Positions 45,569 to 56,030 are shown, counted from the first letter of the stretch. The stretch is 64,000 nt of DNA from Bog-473 sp963738135 (GCA_963738135.1 CAVTVK010000003.1:434001-498000); one strand, 5' to 3'. The notes: generated by a model not told the origin, from the sequence alone. A program made the numbers and translations.

Positions 45569-46749
45569 TCACGGCGCGGCCAATGCCAGCGCGCTGCGCA
45601 CCAGGACACTGGCCCCGACCCGCAGGGACTCGTCCTCGACGAGGAAGGTCGGGCTGTGGTGCATCCCGCTCGAGCCGTCGGCCGCCCCGCCGCCGACGAA
45701 GAAGTAGCAGCCCGGCAGGTGGCGCAGGAACTCGCTGACGTCGTCGCTCGGCGCCACCGGTGGCATGCGGAAGACCTGGTCGGGGCCGAGCACGACGCTC
45801 GCCTCGGCCTCCACCAGGGCGGTGGCCTCGGCGTCGTTGACCACGGCGCGGGTGTGCTCGGGCACCTCGAGCTCCACGTGCACGCCCTGGTCGTCGCCCA
45901 CCCGGTCGCACAGGTCCTGCAGGCGGACGAGGGCCTCCTCGTGCTGGGCCTCGGTGAAGGTGCGCAGCGTCCCGGTGACCCGGGCCGAGGTCGGCACCAC
46001 GTTGACCGCCGTGCCGGCGTGCATCGTGCCGGCACTGCACACGCAGTCGGTCTCCTCGTAGCGCAGGCCCGAGGCCACCTCGCCCAGGCGGGCTCACCAG
46101 CTCCGCCGTGGCCCGGATGACGTCGCCCGTGCGCCGAGGGCATGGCGCCGTGCCCGCCCGGTCCGGTCAGCGTGATGCGCAGGGAGTTGGCCTCGGACAT
46201 GGCGATGCCGGCGCGCAGGGCGACGAAGCCCGAGGGCACCTGCGAGGTGACGTGGAACCCGACGAGGCGCGCGCCCTCCATGGCGGTCAGGGCGCCGCGC
46301 TCGAGCATCGCCTTGGCGCCGCAGAGCGCCTCCTCGGCCGGCTGGAAGAGGAAGATGTAGCGGCCCGGGAGATCGTCACGGCGCGCCGCCAGCAGCGAGG
46401 CGGCACCGAGCATGGAAGCCACGTGGACGTCGTGGCCGCAGGCGTGCATGACGCCTTCGACCTCGGAGTGGACGGCGCGGGCCTCGTCCTCCTGCACCGG
46501 CAGGCCGTCGATGTCGCCCCGCAGGACGACGCTGCGCCCCGGCCGCCCGCCCTCCATGGTGAAGATGCCACCCGTCTCGGTGGTCCGCAGCGTCTCGGGG
46601 ATCCCGAGCGACGCCATGTGGTCGCGGATCAGCGCCGTCGTCTCGTGTTCGGCGAACGCCAGCTCGGGCCGGCGGTGCAGCGCCCGCCGCAGGTCGACCA
46701 TGTCGTCGAACACGGCATCGGCCGGGGCCGGGCCGAACAGGTCCGTCAC
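45569..46749 (-). CDS. M20-family amidohydrolase (amino-acylase/IAA-amide hydrolase type)
   Basis: About 393 residues. MVDLRRALHRRPELAFAEHETTALI and the metal site ACGHDVHVASMLGAA mark the M20D branch; LFQPAEEALCGAKAMLERGAL holds the catalytic and metal Glu residues, and HHSPTFLVEDESL gives the late His. It should cleave amide bonds of N-acyl amino acids or similar compounds. A frameshift near 46115 separates the halves. GTG 46749 starts one base after the acyl-CoA dehydrogenase stop. Confidence 0.87.
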
Positions 46750-46750
46750 G

Positions 46751-47971
46751 TCACCGGCTCAGCAGGTCGCGGGCGATGTGGGTCACCTGGATCTCGTCGG
46801 TGCCGGCGTAGATCTGGAACACCTTGGCGTCGCGGGCCAGCTGCTCCACCCGGAACTCGGACATGTAGCCGTTGCCGCCGAAGAGCTGCACGGCCTCCAT
46901 GGCGACCTCCGAGGCGGCCTGGGCCGAGTACAGCTTCATGGCCGACGCCTCGGCCAGCGTGAGGCTCTTGCCGGCCGAGCTCATCTCGATGTGCCGGAAC
47001 ACGAGGTTCTCCACGTTGAGACGGGCGATCTCCATGCGGGCCAGCTTCAGCTGAATGAGTTGGAACTCCGCAATGGGCCGCTCCCACAGGAGGCGGTCCT
47101 TGGCGTACTGCACCGAGAGCTTCAGGCACTCTTCGATGAGGCCGAGCGACATGGCGGCGACACCGGCCCGCTCGGTGACGAAGTTCCCCTTGGCGCTGTC
47201 GCGCCCCTCGTTCCCGCCCTTGCCCTCGGTCTCGCCGAGCAGGCGGTCCTTGCCGACGCGCACGTCGGTGAGGAAGAGCTCGCCCGTCGGCGAGGAGTGC
47301 AGGCCCATCTTGCGGAAGGGCTTGGACTGCTCGAGCCCGGGCATGCCGCGGTCGAGGATGAAGGTCAGGACGGGGCGCTGGCGCAGCGGCGTGTCGCCGC
47401 CGTCGTCGAGCTTGGCGTAGAAGACGATGGTGTCGGCGTAGGGGCCGTTGGTGATGAACGTCTTGTTCCCGTTGAGGACGTACTCGTCGCCGTCGCGCAG
47501 GGCCGACGACTTCATGCCGCCGAGGGCGTCGGAGCCCGAGTCGGGCTCGGTGATGGCCCACGCGCCGACCTTGTCCAGCGTCAGCAGGTCGAGGCCCCAG
47601 CGCTCCATCTGGGCCGGGGTGCCGCCCTTCATGATGGTGCCGCCGGCCAGGCCGGTGCTGACCCCGAGGGCGGTCACGATGCCGGGGCAGTAGTGGCACA
47701 GCTCGATGATGGGGATGAGGGTCAGGGCGGCGTTGCCGCCGCCCTCGGACCGCTCGGGCGCCGCCGCACCCGACGTCTTGCGGTCCAGCGCCCGCTTGAA
47801 GGAGTCCCGCGCCAGGGCGTCGAGCCCGAAGGTGCGGTAGAGCTTGCGGATCACCTCGTAGGGCGGGGTGTCGCCGTGCTCGAGCTCCTCGACGTTCGGC
47901 TTGACCTCTTCCTCGACGAACCGGCGCACCGCGTCGCGGATCGCCAGCTGCTCTTCCGACCACTCGAACAT
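46751..47971 (-). CDS. Acyl-CoA dehydrogenase family protein
   Basis: 406 residues, intact. N-terminal helical domain (SEEQLAIRDAVRRFVEEEV), flavin-contact strand KVGAWAITEPDSGSDALGGM, and C-terminal helices with VQLFGGNGYMSEFRVEQLARDAKVFQIYAGTDEIQ, in which the Glu after YAGTD is at a position used as the catalytic base in one branch of the family. It oxidises an acyl-CoA thioester using FAD and electron-transfer flavoprotein. It follows the heme-binding protein gene by 57 bases and heads the tight group with amidohydrolase, SDR, dabb protein and cupin. Confidence 0.92.
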   Translation of the reverse strand: MFEWSEEQLAIRDAVRRFVEEEVKPNVEELEHGDTPPYEVIRKLYRTFGLDALARDSFKRALDRKTSGAAAPERSEGGGNAALTLIPIIELCHYCPGIVTALGVSTGLAGGTIMKGGTPAQMERWGLDLLTLDKVGAWAITEPDSGSDALGGMKSSALRDGDEYVLNGNKTFITNGPYADTIVFYAKLDDGGDTPLRQRPVLTFILDRGMPGLEQSKPFRKMGLHSSPTGELFLTDVRVGKDRLLGETEGKGGNEGRDSAKGNFVTERAGVAAMSLGLIEECLKLSVQYAKDRLLWERPIAEFQLIQLKLARMEIARLNVENLVFRHIEMSSAGKSLTLAEASAMKLYSAQAASEVAMEAVQLFGGNGYMSEFRVEQLARDAKVFQIYAGTDEIQVTHIARDLLSR

Positions 47972-48028
47972 GTCGTGCCTCCCTGCGGACCGTTGCCCGC
48001 CGCCGGCGCCGACCCTACCGGTCGGGCC

Positions 48029-48596
48029 CTAGGCGTCGGCGATCTTGCGCAGCGTGTTGCTGTCGGTGTGGATCACCTCTTCGGGCAGCCGGGCGTGCTT
48101 GATCACCGTCGTCTCGCGTGTAGGTGAACTCGTCGTCCACGCTGGTGTCGATCGTCACCTCGTAGCGGATGGCCTGGGCGTTCTTGTCCAGCCAGTTGTT
48201 GGAGAGGATCCCGTAGGTCTGGCTGCCCACGCTGGCGTGCAGGGTGAACTTGGTGTCGTCGGCTCCCACCACGGCGCCGGCCACGATGGCCGACCCACGC
48301 GGGATCAGGAAGCAGCGGACCACCTCGCTGTCGCGGGCGTCCCACATCCAGTAGCCGACCTCGGTGTGGAAGGGGCTCTCCTCCTCGCCGCGCCAGGCCG
48401 CCATGCGGTAGTCGAGGCCGTAGAGCACCTGGCTCCCGTTCTCCACCGGCCCGAAGGGCTTGAAGTCGATGTGCTCGCGGTACGGGGTCAGGCCGATCTT
48501 GCCGTCCTGGTTGGCGTAGGCGACGTCCTCGCCCTTCTCGCCCTCCCAGATGCCCGCCAGGCGGGCCAGCGGCCCCCATTCAGGTCCTGCGCTCAA
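48029..48596 (-). CDS. FABP-like/nitrobindin-type heme-binding beta-barrel protein (DUF1794)
   Basis: About 188 residues. LARLAGIWEGEKGEDVAYAN (the GxWxGxG start) and FHTEVGYWMWD are the DUF1794/nitrobindin signature, and IRYEVTIDTSVDDEFTYTRE is a closing strand. Members bind heme in a 10-strand barrel and react with NO or peroxynitrite. TTG 48596 is chosen because AAGGAGG lies eight bases upstream, giving (M)SAGPEWGPL. A frameshift near 48115 hides the tail ARLPEEVIHTDSNTLRKIADA. It is co-directional with the acyl-CoA dehydrogenase operon. Confidence 0.8.
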
Positions 48597-48715
48597 CGCT
48601 CGGTCCTCCTTGTCGCTCCGGTGGTGCTGCAACTGCGGGGCCACCTTAGAAGGTCGGCGACGGCGGCAGAAACCCGTGGGCCCGCCGCCGGGTCGTGGGA
48701 GGGAGGGCGCGGTGG

Positions 48716-49735
48716 CTAGTGCGGCGGCAGGGTGCCGAGGTCGGGCTCCTGGCCCGGCACCTCCTCCGCCGTGGCGGCGGGCGCCGTGGGAGAGGGCACG
48801 TTGGTCACGCTGCGAAAGCGGGTGAAGAAGCCACGCCCGCCCTGGGGGGCGCTCTCGGAGTGGCGCTGGGTGCGGGCCACGACGACGCGGCTCGCCACCA
48901 GCAGGAGGAGGACGATGACGATCAGGATCAACGCGGCGTCGTAGGAGAGGTAGTGCTTCTGCACCGACGGGTCGTTGTAGAACGTGAACACCACGTAGGT
49001 CAGGTACGGGAACTGCGCGTGCGTCAGCGAGTGCGGCAGCGTGTTGGAGAACCCGGCCGTGTAGATGAGCGGGCGCCGTCTCGCCGCAGGCGATGGCCAG
49101 GGCGAGGAGAAGCCCGGTGGCGATGCCGGGCAGGGCGCTCTTGAGCACGACCTTGCGCAGGCCGTAGCCGGCCGACATGCCCAGCGCGGCCGCACCTTCC
49201 CGGTAGCCCGTCGGCACCTGGCGCAGCGAGTTCTCGGTCGTCTTGGCGATGTAGGGGATCACCATGATGGAGAGGATGATCAGCGCCGAGGCCAGCGAGA
49301 AGCCCCAGTGCGAGCCCGACGACGAGCGCCACGTAGCCGACGTAGCCGAGCACGATGGAGGGAAAGCCCGACAGGATGTCCGAGGCGGTGCGGAGCGGGC
49401 CGCTGAGCCGGCCGCCGATCTTCTTCGGCTGGGTGAACTCGGCGAGGTGGATGCCCGCCAGCACGCCGATGGTGCCGGCGATGATGAAGACGCCCACCAT
49501 GAGGATCAGGGTGCCCAGAATCTGGTCGCGCAGGCCGCCCCCGGTCGGGGTGAGCTGGGTCCACAGGACGCTCCACTGCCAGTGCGACCAGGCCCGGGTG
49601 AGGACGCCCAGCAGCAGCCAGGCGGCCGGCGCCATGATCAGCACCAGCGCCAGGTAGGTGAGGACCCGCCAGGTGACGGTCGAGACGCGCCGGCGGCGCG
49701 TGGTGGGCGCCGCCGGCCAGCGTCGTGGACGCCAT
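48716..49735 (-). CDS. pstA: Phosphate ABC transporter permease PstA
   Basis: About 340 residues. Membrane permease with LRDQILGTLILMVGVFIIAGTIGVLAGIHLAEF, SDILSGFPSIVLGYVGYVALV and the EAA loop YREGAAALGMSAGYGLRKVVLKSALPGIATGLLLALAIACGETAP, all typical of PstA. A long basic C-terminal tail (RTQRHSESAPQGGRGFFTRF) is an addition. ATG 49735 overlaps the pstC stop in TGATG. Frameshifts lie near 49700, 49310 and 49075. It is the last gene of the pst operon. Confidence 0.9.
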
Positions 49736-50825
49736 CAGGCGCCGCCCGACCGGAGCACCCACGCGCCCCGTCCGCTTGATGATCATGCGTGCGAGCAGGT
49801 TGACCCCGACCGAAATGACGGCCAGCACGAGGGCCAGCTCGGCCAGCGTGGCCACGGCGAAGCCGGTGCCGTCGGTGAGGGCGCCGTCGAGCTGGGTGAG
49901 GATGGTGGCGGCCACCGTGGTGAAGGGCAGGTAGATCGTCGGCGGGATGTGCAGCGAGGCGCCGCCGATCATGGCGATGGCGATGGTCTCGCCCAGGGCC
50001 CGGCCGAGGCCGAGCACGGTGGCGCCGATGATGCCGGAGCGCACCCACGGGAGCGTCACCTTGTTCGCCACCTCCCAGTCGGTCATGCCGAGCGCGGACG
50101 CCCCCTCCTTGGGGAGCGGGGGCACCTGCTGGAAGAGGTCGCGGGTGGTCGAGGCGATGATCGGGACGATCATGAGGGCGAGCACGATGCCCGCCGCCAG
50201 GAGGCCCTCGCCGGTGCCGGTCGGGTTCCGGAAGTACCGCAGCACCGGGACGTCGGGCATGTTGTTGGCGATGAGCGGGAAGACGTTCTTGGCCAGCCAC
50301 GGGCCGAAGGTGAGGATGCCCCACAGGCCGATGACCACGCTCGGGATGCCGGCCAGGATCTCGATGGTGAAGCCCAGGGGCTTCGAAATCCAGGTGGGCA
50401 TCCGCTCGGTCAGCGCGAAGGCGGCGCCGATGGAGAGCGGCACCGCAATGACGATGGCGATGAGGGAGGAGACGACCGTCCCCCAGATGATGGCCCAGGC
50501 GCCGAATTGCGCCCCCTGCGGATGGGCCACACCGTTGGTGTGGACGATGGCGCCGTAGCCGTTGCCGTACGTCCAGTTGCGCCCGTAGAGGAAGTACCAG
50601 CCGTTGACCTGGATGGCCGGCCATGCCTTGACGGCCAGCACCGAGACGGCGAAGACGAGTGCGGCCAGCGGCAAGCAGGACGGCGATCCAGGCCGAGCTG
50701 CGCCAGGCGTGCTCCTCGTTGCGGCGGGCGAAGTCCAGCACCCGCCGGGGCAGCGGGGGCTTGCCCGTCGAACCCGCTTGCGGCGTGGCGGGGACACGCC
50801 CCGCCACGCCGCCGACGGTTGCCAT
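49735..50825 (-). CDS. pstC: Phosphate ABC transporter permease PstC
   Basis: About 362 residues. Segments include FGAWAIIWGTVVSSLIAIVIAVPLSIGAAFALTE, LGFTIEILAGIPSVVIGLWG and the EAA loop LPKEGASALGMTDWEVANKVTLPWVRSGIIGATVLGLGRALGETIAI, as in PstC. Frameshifts lie near 50675 and close to the end (about 49750), where the stop inside TGATG has to be restored. ATG 50825 starts two bases after the pstS stop. It forms the membrane channel with PstA. Confidence 0.9.
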
Positions 50826-50827
50826 TG

Positions 50828-51956
50828 CTACTTGATGCTCAGGATCTGCTTGACCGACTGCGCCGCGACCTTGGTCGGCAGCGGCAGGAAGTCAACCTGC
50901 GACAGGTACGTGCTCGCCGAGCCCTGCTTGGGGTTGATCGCCCACTCCAGCACGGACCGGATGTTCTTGGCGTCCGAGGAGGACGACTGGTCGTTCGACA
51001 CGATGGCGTACTCGTAGTTGATGATCGGGTAGCCGCCGCTGATGGGGCCGTAGATGAGGGAGATGGTCCCGTTGGCCGGGGTCTTCTTCACGAAGCCGGC
51101 GGCCTCGGCGGCGATGGCCGTCTGCGTCGGCAGGACGTACTGGCCCTTGGCGTTGCCGAGTGCGGCATAGCCGAGACCGGCCTGCAGGACCTGCGTCTGG
51201 TAGCTGATGCCGACGTAGGCGACGCAGCCCGGCGTGGCCTTGCAGCCCGAGACCATGCCCGAGTTGCCGCTCTCGCCGAGCGCGCCCGGCGCGTTCGGCC
51301 ACGGGACGGTCGTGTTGAAGCCGATCTTGGCACCCCAGCCCGACGGGTCGGCCTTGGACAGGTAGGTGGTGAACAGGAACGTGTCACCGCTGCTGTCCGA
51401 CCGGTGCAACGTGACGATCGGCAGGTTGGGCAGCGTCACCCCGGGGTTGGCGCTGGCGATCTGCGAGGCGTTCCAGTTGGTGACGGTGCCCGAGTAGATC
51501 TGCGACAGCAGCTTCCCGCTCAGCTTCAGGTGCGCCGTGATGCCCGGCACGTTGTAGGCCACGATCTGGGCCGAAATCGCCAGCGGGATGTTCTTCAGGT
51601 GCGGGCTGGCCTGGCACGTTGGCCGGCGACAGGTAGGCGTCCGAGGCGCCGACGTTGATCGTCCCGTTCGTGGCATCCGAGATGCCCGTGCCGGAGCCCG
51701 TCCCCGCCGTCTGAATCGAGGTGTTCGAGTACTTCTCGTTGTACCCGCTCGCCCACAGGTTGAAGAGCGGGTAGAGCAGGGTGCTCCCGGTCTCCGTCAC
51801 CTGGCCGCCGGCCGGCTTCTCCACGCCGCCGGAAGGCAGCTTGGCGGCGGCACCAGCGGCCGTGCTGAGGACGACCGAGCTCAGCGCGAGCCCCGCCGCC
51901 GTCAGAGCGGCGATCACTCCTCGCCGCAGTCGCGTCGCTCTCATCAGTTTTGTCAC
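50828..51956 (-). CDS. pstS: Phosphate ABC transporter substrate-binding protein PstS
   Basis: About 375 residues. A signal sequence (MRATRLRRGVIAALTAAGLALSS onward, ending in GAAA) has no lipobox Cys, so the protein may be released or held another way. Phosphate-binding loops are seen in TETGSTLLYPLFNLWASGYNEKYS and in TLHRSDSSGDTFLFTTYLS. The GTG at 51956 (VTKLMRATRL) is chosen because AAGGAGAG lies six bases upstream. One frameshift lies near 51612. It lies 112 bases after pstB. Confidence 0.92.
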
Positions 51957-52068
51957 AGGTTCTCTCCTTGTGATGGTGGTTTGGTTGGTGTTGCTCTGGG
52001 TGAGTCGGTTGATGCGGCTGTGTGATGTGCACTGGACCCCACCCCGCACAGAGTCCGGAACTTGCCGC

Positions 52069-52929
52069 CTAGCCCATCCGCCCCGTGACGTAGCGCTCGG
52101 TGTCCGGATGCGACGGCCTGTTGAACAGGTCGTCGGTCGCTCCGTACTCGACGAGCGCCCCCTGGTAGAAGAACATCGTCTGGTGTGACACCCGCATGGC
52201 CTGGCCGAGGTTGTGGGTCACCACGATCAAGGTCAGCGCGGGTGCCAGTGTCTTGAGCAGTGCCTCAATCGACTCCGTCGTGACGGGGTCGAGCGACGAG
52301 GTCGGCTCGTCGAGCAGCAGGACCTCCGGCCCCACGGCGAGGGCACGGGCCAGGCAGAGCAGCTGTTGCTGCCCGCCCGACAACCGGAACGGCGAGTCGT
52401 TGAGACGGTCCTTGACGGCGTCCCACAAGCCGACCTCGGTCAGCCGGCGTTCGCACACCACGTCGAGCTGCTTGCCCTTGGCGATGCGGTGCGCCTTGAC
52501 GCCGGCGACCACGTTGTCCTTGATCGACATCGGGAACGGGTTCGGCCGCTGGAACAACATGCCGACCCGCCGGCGCAGCGTCAACAGGTCCACGTGCTGC
52601 GCCCACAGGCTCTCGTCGTCGAGGGTGACGTCCCCTTCGCGCGTGAAGCCGGGCACGCGGTCGTTCATCCGGTTGAGCGTGCGCAAGAAGGTGGACTTGC
52701 CCGAGCCGGTCGGCCCGATCAGCGCCGTGATGGAGCCGCGCTTGAGGTCGACGTTGACGTCGTTGAGGACGATGCGGCCCGAGAAGCCGAGGTTCAGGTT
52801 GACCGAGCGCATGACGCACTCGGGCCGGGCGGCATCGGGATCGAGGGCCTGCAGCGCCTTGTCGACATCGGACTGCGCCGCAGTCGTAACGGGATTGAGA
52901 CTTGCCTGGGTGATCTCTCCGTCGGCCAC
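52069..52929 (-). CDS. pstB: Phosphate ABC transporter ATPase PstB
   Basis: 286 residues, intact. Walker A IGPTGSGKST, signature LSGGQQQLLCLARAL, Walker B VLLLDEPTSSLDP, and a QRPNPFPMSIKDNV Q-loop found in PstB. It powers phosphate import through PstC/PstA. It is first in the operon (pstB-pstS-pstC-pstA), whereas pstB is usually last, and no phoU follows. The start is GTG 52929 (MADGEITQ). Two GTTCACC elements lie 23 to 62 bases upstream. The signature QQQLLCLAR differs from the common QQQRLCIAR. Confidence 0.93.
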   Translation of the reverse strand: MADGEITQASLNPVTTAAQSDVDKALQALDPDAARPECVMRSVNLNLGFSGRIVLNDVNVDLKRGSITALIGPTGSGKSTFLRTLNRMNDRVPGFTREGDVTLDDESLWAQHVDLLTLRRRVGMLFQRPNPFPMSIKDNVVAGVKAHRIAKGKQLDVVCERRLTEVGLWDAVKDRLNDSPFRLSGGQQQLLCLARALAVGPEVLLLDEPTSSLDPVTTESIEALLKTLAPALTLIVVTHNLGQAMRVSHQTMFFYQGALVEYGATDDLFNRPSHPDTERYVTGRMG

Positions 52930-52951
52930 TGCCAGGAACGTAGTCAGGCAA

Positions 52952-52991
52952 GGTGAACGTCAAGCAACAGGAGCGCTACCCCGAGGTGAAC
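52952..52991 (-). promoter_or_regulatory. Candidate PHO-box half sites upstream of pstB
   Basis: GTTCACCT occurs twice on the minus strand, beginning at 52991 and at 52958. The distance is exactly 33 bases, three turns of the 11-base PHO-box repeat used by PhoP in actinobacteria. The two units between match the consensus poorly. Position before pst and the spacing make PhoP control plausible. Confidence 0.4.
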
Positions 52992-53043
52992 AGTTGGTGT
53001 GTTCGTGTTACAGCACGTCAGCTGGGATTCAGCTCGAGGTGGT

Positions 53044-53929
53044 TCAGCCCCGGAATGCCCCTGCTCCCTGGGCGGCGGCGCCCAACACCTCTTCGATGTG
53101 CCGCGGCGATCGCCACCACAATGCCGGGCGCCCAGGCGATGACGGCCAGGCAGGCGAGTGCGGCCGGCATCGACACGACGAGCGCCGGCACCCGTGGAGA
53201 AGAGGGCGCAGGCACCGGCCCCGGTGGTCAGCACGCTCGTGAGGAGCCAGGCGATCCACCAGTGCAGGACGCGGGTCCGCTGCGGATGTCCCGCGCGGGA
53301 GGCAGTCGCGCACGGCGGCGTACGGGCATCCAGAGGTTGACGACGGGAACGAACCACGAGCCGACGCCCCAGGCCGGCGAGTGGCGCGACGGGATGCCCA
53401 GGGCCCGCCCGGCCGTGGCGGCCTTGTGCTGCCACATGCAGGCGAAGATCACCGCCACGACCGTGAGCACGCCGACGAGGAGCCCGAGCGGCGTCAGGGC
53501 GTTGCTCTGCGCGTGGTACGGGCGGCGGCGTGATGCCGTTCTGCGCATCGTGCCAGTCGATCCGGAACTGGTGGCCGGCGGCGCGCAGCTGGTCCGCGTT
53601 CACCCGTTGCAGCAGGAGGGTGACGAGGAAGTAGACGCCCGGCATGCGCCACGGCGAAGCGGGCCAGCGGCACCCGCCGGCGCTCTTCGTCGACGCGCTG
53701 GGTCGCGCTGTGCGAGCTGAGCCGCTCCGAGGCCGCGGCCCACGGCGCCATCGGCGCGGGCGCGTGCCTGGGGCGGTGCCGCGCTCGCCCAGGGCGGCGG
53801 CGGTGGCTGCTGGGGCAGCACGGTGGCCTCCGTCCAGGCGTAGCCGTCCCACCAGCGCTGACCCGGGCCGCCGGCCGGGTCCTGGTACCACCCCGGCGGC
53901 GCGCCGGGATAGCCGCTGTGCTCGCTCAC
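53044..53929 (-). CDS. DUF2510-DUF4328 membrane protein
   Basis: About 290 residues. The N-terminal DUF2510 reads GAPPGWYQDPAGGPGQRWWDGYAWTEATVLP, followed by a Pro/Ala linker. The membrane part is DUF4328-like: VYFLVTLLLQRVNADQLRAA, LTPLGLLVGVLTVVAVIFACMWQHKAA, HSPAWGVGSWFVPVVNLWMP (a typical DUF4328 motif) and ALACLAVIAWAPGIVVAIAAA. At least four frameshifts break it, so the C-terminus (stop at 53044 or 53018) is uncertain. Function is unknown; DUF4328 proteins are common in actinobacteria. Confidence 0.65.
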
Positions 53930-53989
53930 CTCTCCATCCTGTCAAAGCTGGCGGGTGGTTCCGTGCCGGGCCCCGCCGGCGTCGCGCTC

Positions 53990-54850
53990 CTAGAGCAGGA
54001 CCGCGGCCATCTCCTCGAGCGCAGCGATGTGGGCGTCGGTGTCAGGGAGGTCCGCGTGCATCGTGTTCAGCGACAGGTGGCTCGCCCCCGCCGCCTGCCA
54101 GCGCCGGGCGTGCTCGGCGATCTTGTCGTGGTCGCGGACCGAGTACTCGAGGCGGCCCTCGAACTGCAGGTTCGACACGTCGCGCCCGACCTCCGCCGCG
54201 CCCTCGCGGATGTGCTCGAGCGCGGCATCGAGGCCGCCGCCGGGCCGGACCATGGGGAACCAGCCGTCGGCGATGCGTCCCACCCGGCGCAACGCGGCCG
54301 GGGCGTGGCCGCCGATCCAGATCGGGATCGGCCGCTGCAGCGGCGGCGGAGCGATCCCCGACGCCCGGATGTGGTGGTACCGGCCGTCGATGGTGACGCT
54401 CCACTCGGTCCACAGGGCGCGGAGCACGGTCACCTGCTCCTCCAGAATGGCGGCCCGCTCCTCGAACGGCACGCCGAGCGCGTCGTACTCGAGCTTGTTC
54501 CAGCCGATGCCGAGCCCGAGCCGGAACCGCCCGCCGCAGAGCAGGTCGAGCTCGGCCGCCTGCTTGGCCAGCAGCGCGGTCTGGCGTTGCGGCCCGATGA
54601 GGATGGAGGTGGCGAAGGCGAGGTCGGTGAAGCCGGCGACATAGGCGAACATCAGCAGCGGTTCGCGGAAGGTGGTGTCGATGGTGTACGGGCCACCGAG
54701 ATCCCCGAGCACCGCCGTGTCGCCGCCGAGCACGTGGTCGTAGGCCGCCAGGTGGGTGTAGCCCAGGTCGGCCACGGCCTGCCCGATGGCGCGCACGGCA
54801 CCGCGGTCGCCGCCGGCTTCGGCCTGGGGAAAGATGACACCGATATCCAT
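53990..54850 (-). CDS. Luciferase-like (LLM) oxidoreductase, putatively F420-dependent
   Basis: 286 residues, intact. MDIGVIFPQAEAGGDRGAVR start, LAAYDHVLGGD, FATSILIGPQRQTALLAKQAAELDLLCGGRFRLGLGIGWNKLEYDALG and PIPIWIGGHAPAALRRVGRIADGWFP are standard for the TIM-barrel LLM group; the GIGWN form is common in actinobacterial F420 members. The substrate is unknown. ATG 54850 is divergent from another LLM gene at 54962. Confidence 0.88.
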   Translation of the reverse strand: MDIGVIFPQAEAGGDRGAVRAIGQAVADLGYTHLAAYDHVLGGDTAVLGDLGGPYTIDTTFREPLLMFAYVAGFTDLAFATSILIGPQRQTALLAKQAAELDLLCGGRFRLGLGIGWNKLEYDALGVPFEERAAILEEQVTVLRALWTEWSVTIDGRYHHIRASGIAPPPLQRPIPIWIGGHAPAALRRVGRIADGWFPMVRPGGGLDAALEHIREGAAEVGRDVSNLQFEGRLEYSVRDHDKIAEHARRWQAAGASHLSLNTMHADLPDTDAHIAALEEMAAVLL

Positions 54851-54961
54851 GCGATCCAGTCTGCCCCGTCCGCCGGCGGCGTCGCGGGCCGCGGCTGTCC
54901 CGGCCCGGTGTGCCGGCCCCGCACCGGCCCCGGCGTCAACAGTGCCGGTTAACTTGAGCCG

Positions 54962-55892
54962 ATGAAACTCCGCATCTTCGTCGAGCCCCAGCAGGGCGCC
55001 TCCTACGAGCAGCAGCTGCGGATGGCGCAGGCGGCCGAGTCGGCGGGCTTCGACGCCTTCTTCCGCTCCGACCACTTCCTGACCATGGGCGGCGACGGTC
55101 TGCCCGGGCCGACCGACGCCTGGTTGACGCTGGCCGGCATTGCCCGCGAGACCGACCGGATCCGTCTGGGCACCATGGTGACCTCGGCGCACGTTCCGCC
55201 TGCCGGGGTTGCTCGCCGTTCAGGTGGCGCAGGTCGACGACATGAGTGGCGGCCGGGCCGAGCTCGGCCTCGGCGCCGGTTGGTACGACGGCGAGCACAC
55301 CGCCTACGGCGTGCCGTTCCCGCCGCTGGGCGAGCGCTTCGAGCGGCTGGAGGAGCAGTTCGCCATCATCACGGGGCTGTGGGACACGCCGGTCGGCGAG
55401 ACGTTCGACTTCGACGGCGCGGCACTATCAATTGGAGGACAGCCCGGCCCTGCCCAAGCCGGTGCAGCAGCCGCACCCGCCGCTCATCGTGGGAGGGGGA
55501 GGCGCCAAGCGCACGCCGCGCCTCGCCGCCACCTATGCCGACGAGTTCAACCTCCCCTTCTCGTCGCTCGCCGACACCGAGGCGCAGTTCGGCCGGGTGC
55601 GCGCCGCCTGCACCGACCGGGACGTGACCCCGGCACCCTGCGGCTGTCGGCGGCCCAGGCCGTCTGCTGCGGCGCCAACGACGCCGAGGTGGAGCGGCGC
55701 GCCGCCAACATCGGTCGCAAGGCGGAGGACCTGCGGGCCCACGGCCTCGCCGGCACGCCGGACGAGGTGGTGGCGGGGCTGCAGGCGTTCGCAGCCATCG
55801 GCGCCGAGTCGGTCTATCTGCAGGTGCTCGACCTCAATGACCTCGAGCACATCGACCTCCTCGCCGAGGACGTGCTCCCCCGAGTCGCCTGA
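54962..55892 (+). CDS. Luciferase-like (LLM) oxidoreductase, putatively F420-dependent
   Basis: About 310 residues. MKLRIFVEPQQGASYEQQLRMAQAAESAGFDAFFRSDHF start, VDDMSGGRAELGLGAGWYDGEH, HPPLIVGGGGAKRTPRLAATYADEFN and VYLQVLDLNDLEHIDLLAEDVLPRVA end, as in the F420-dependent LLM group. Frameshifts lie near 55205, 55430 and 55630. The two LLM proteins are clearly different in sequence and diverge across a 111-base gap in which no clear operator was seen. Confidence 0.83.
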
Positions 55893-56030
55893 CCAGGGCC
55901 GCGCGCCTGCCGCGCCGCCGGGCCCAGAGCCCCGATCGGCGCGGCGGCGTCGCTCGGTACGCTGAGATCCGGCCGGGCCGGCCTGCTGAGTCGCCCGGGC
56001 GGAAGCCGAGCGAGCAACGGGGAGGCTGAC

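Noticed and set aside
44003..46749. Long minus-strand frames that appear to fuse M20, SDR and dabb genes
   Set aside because: Frameshifts remove the real stops; each domain has its own start, ribosome site and expected length.
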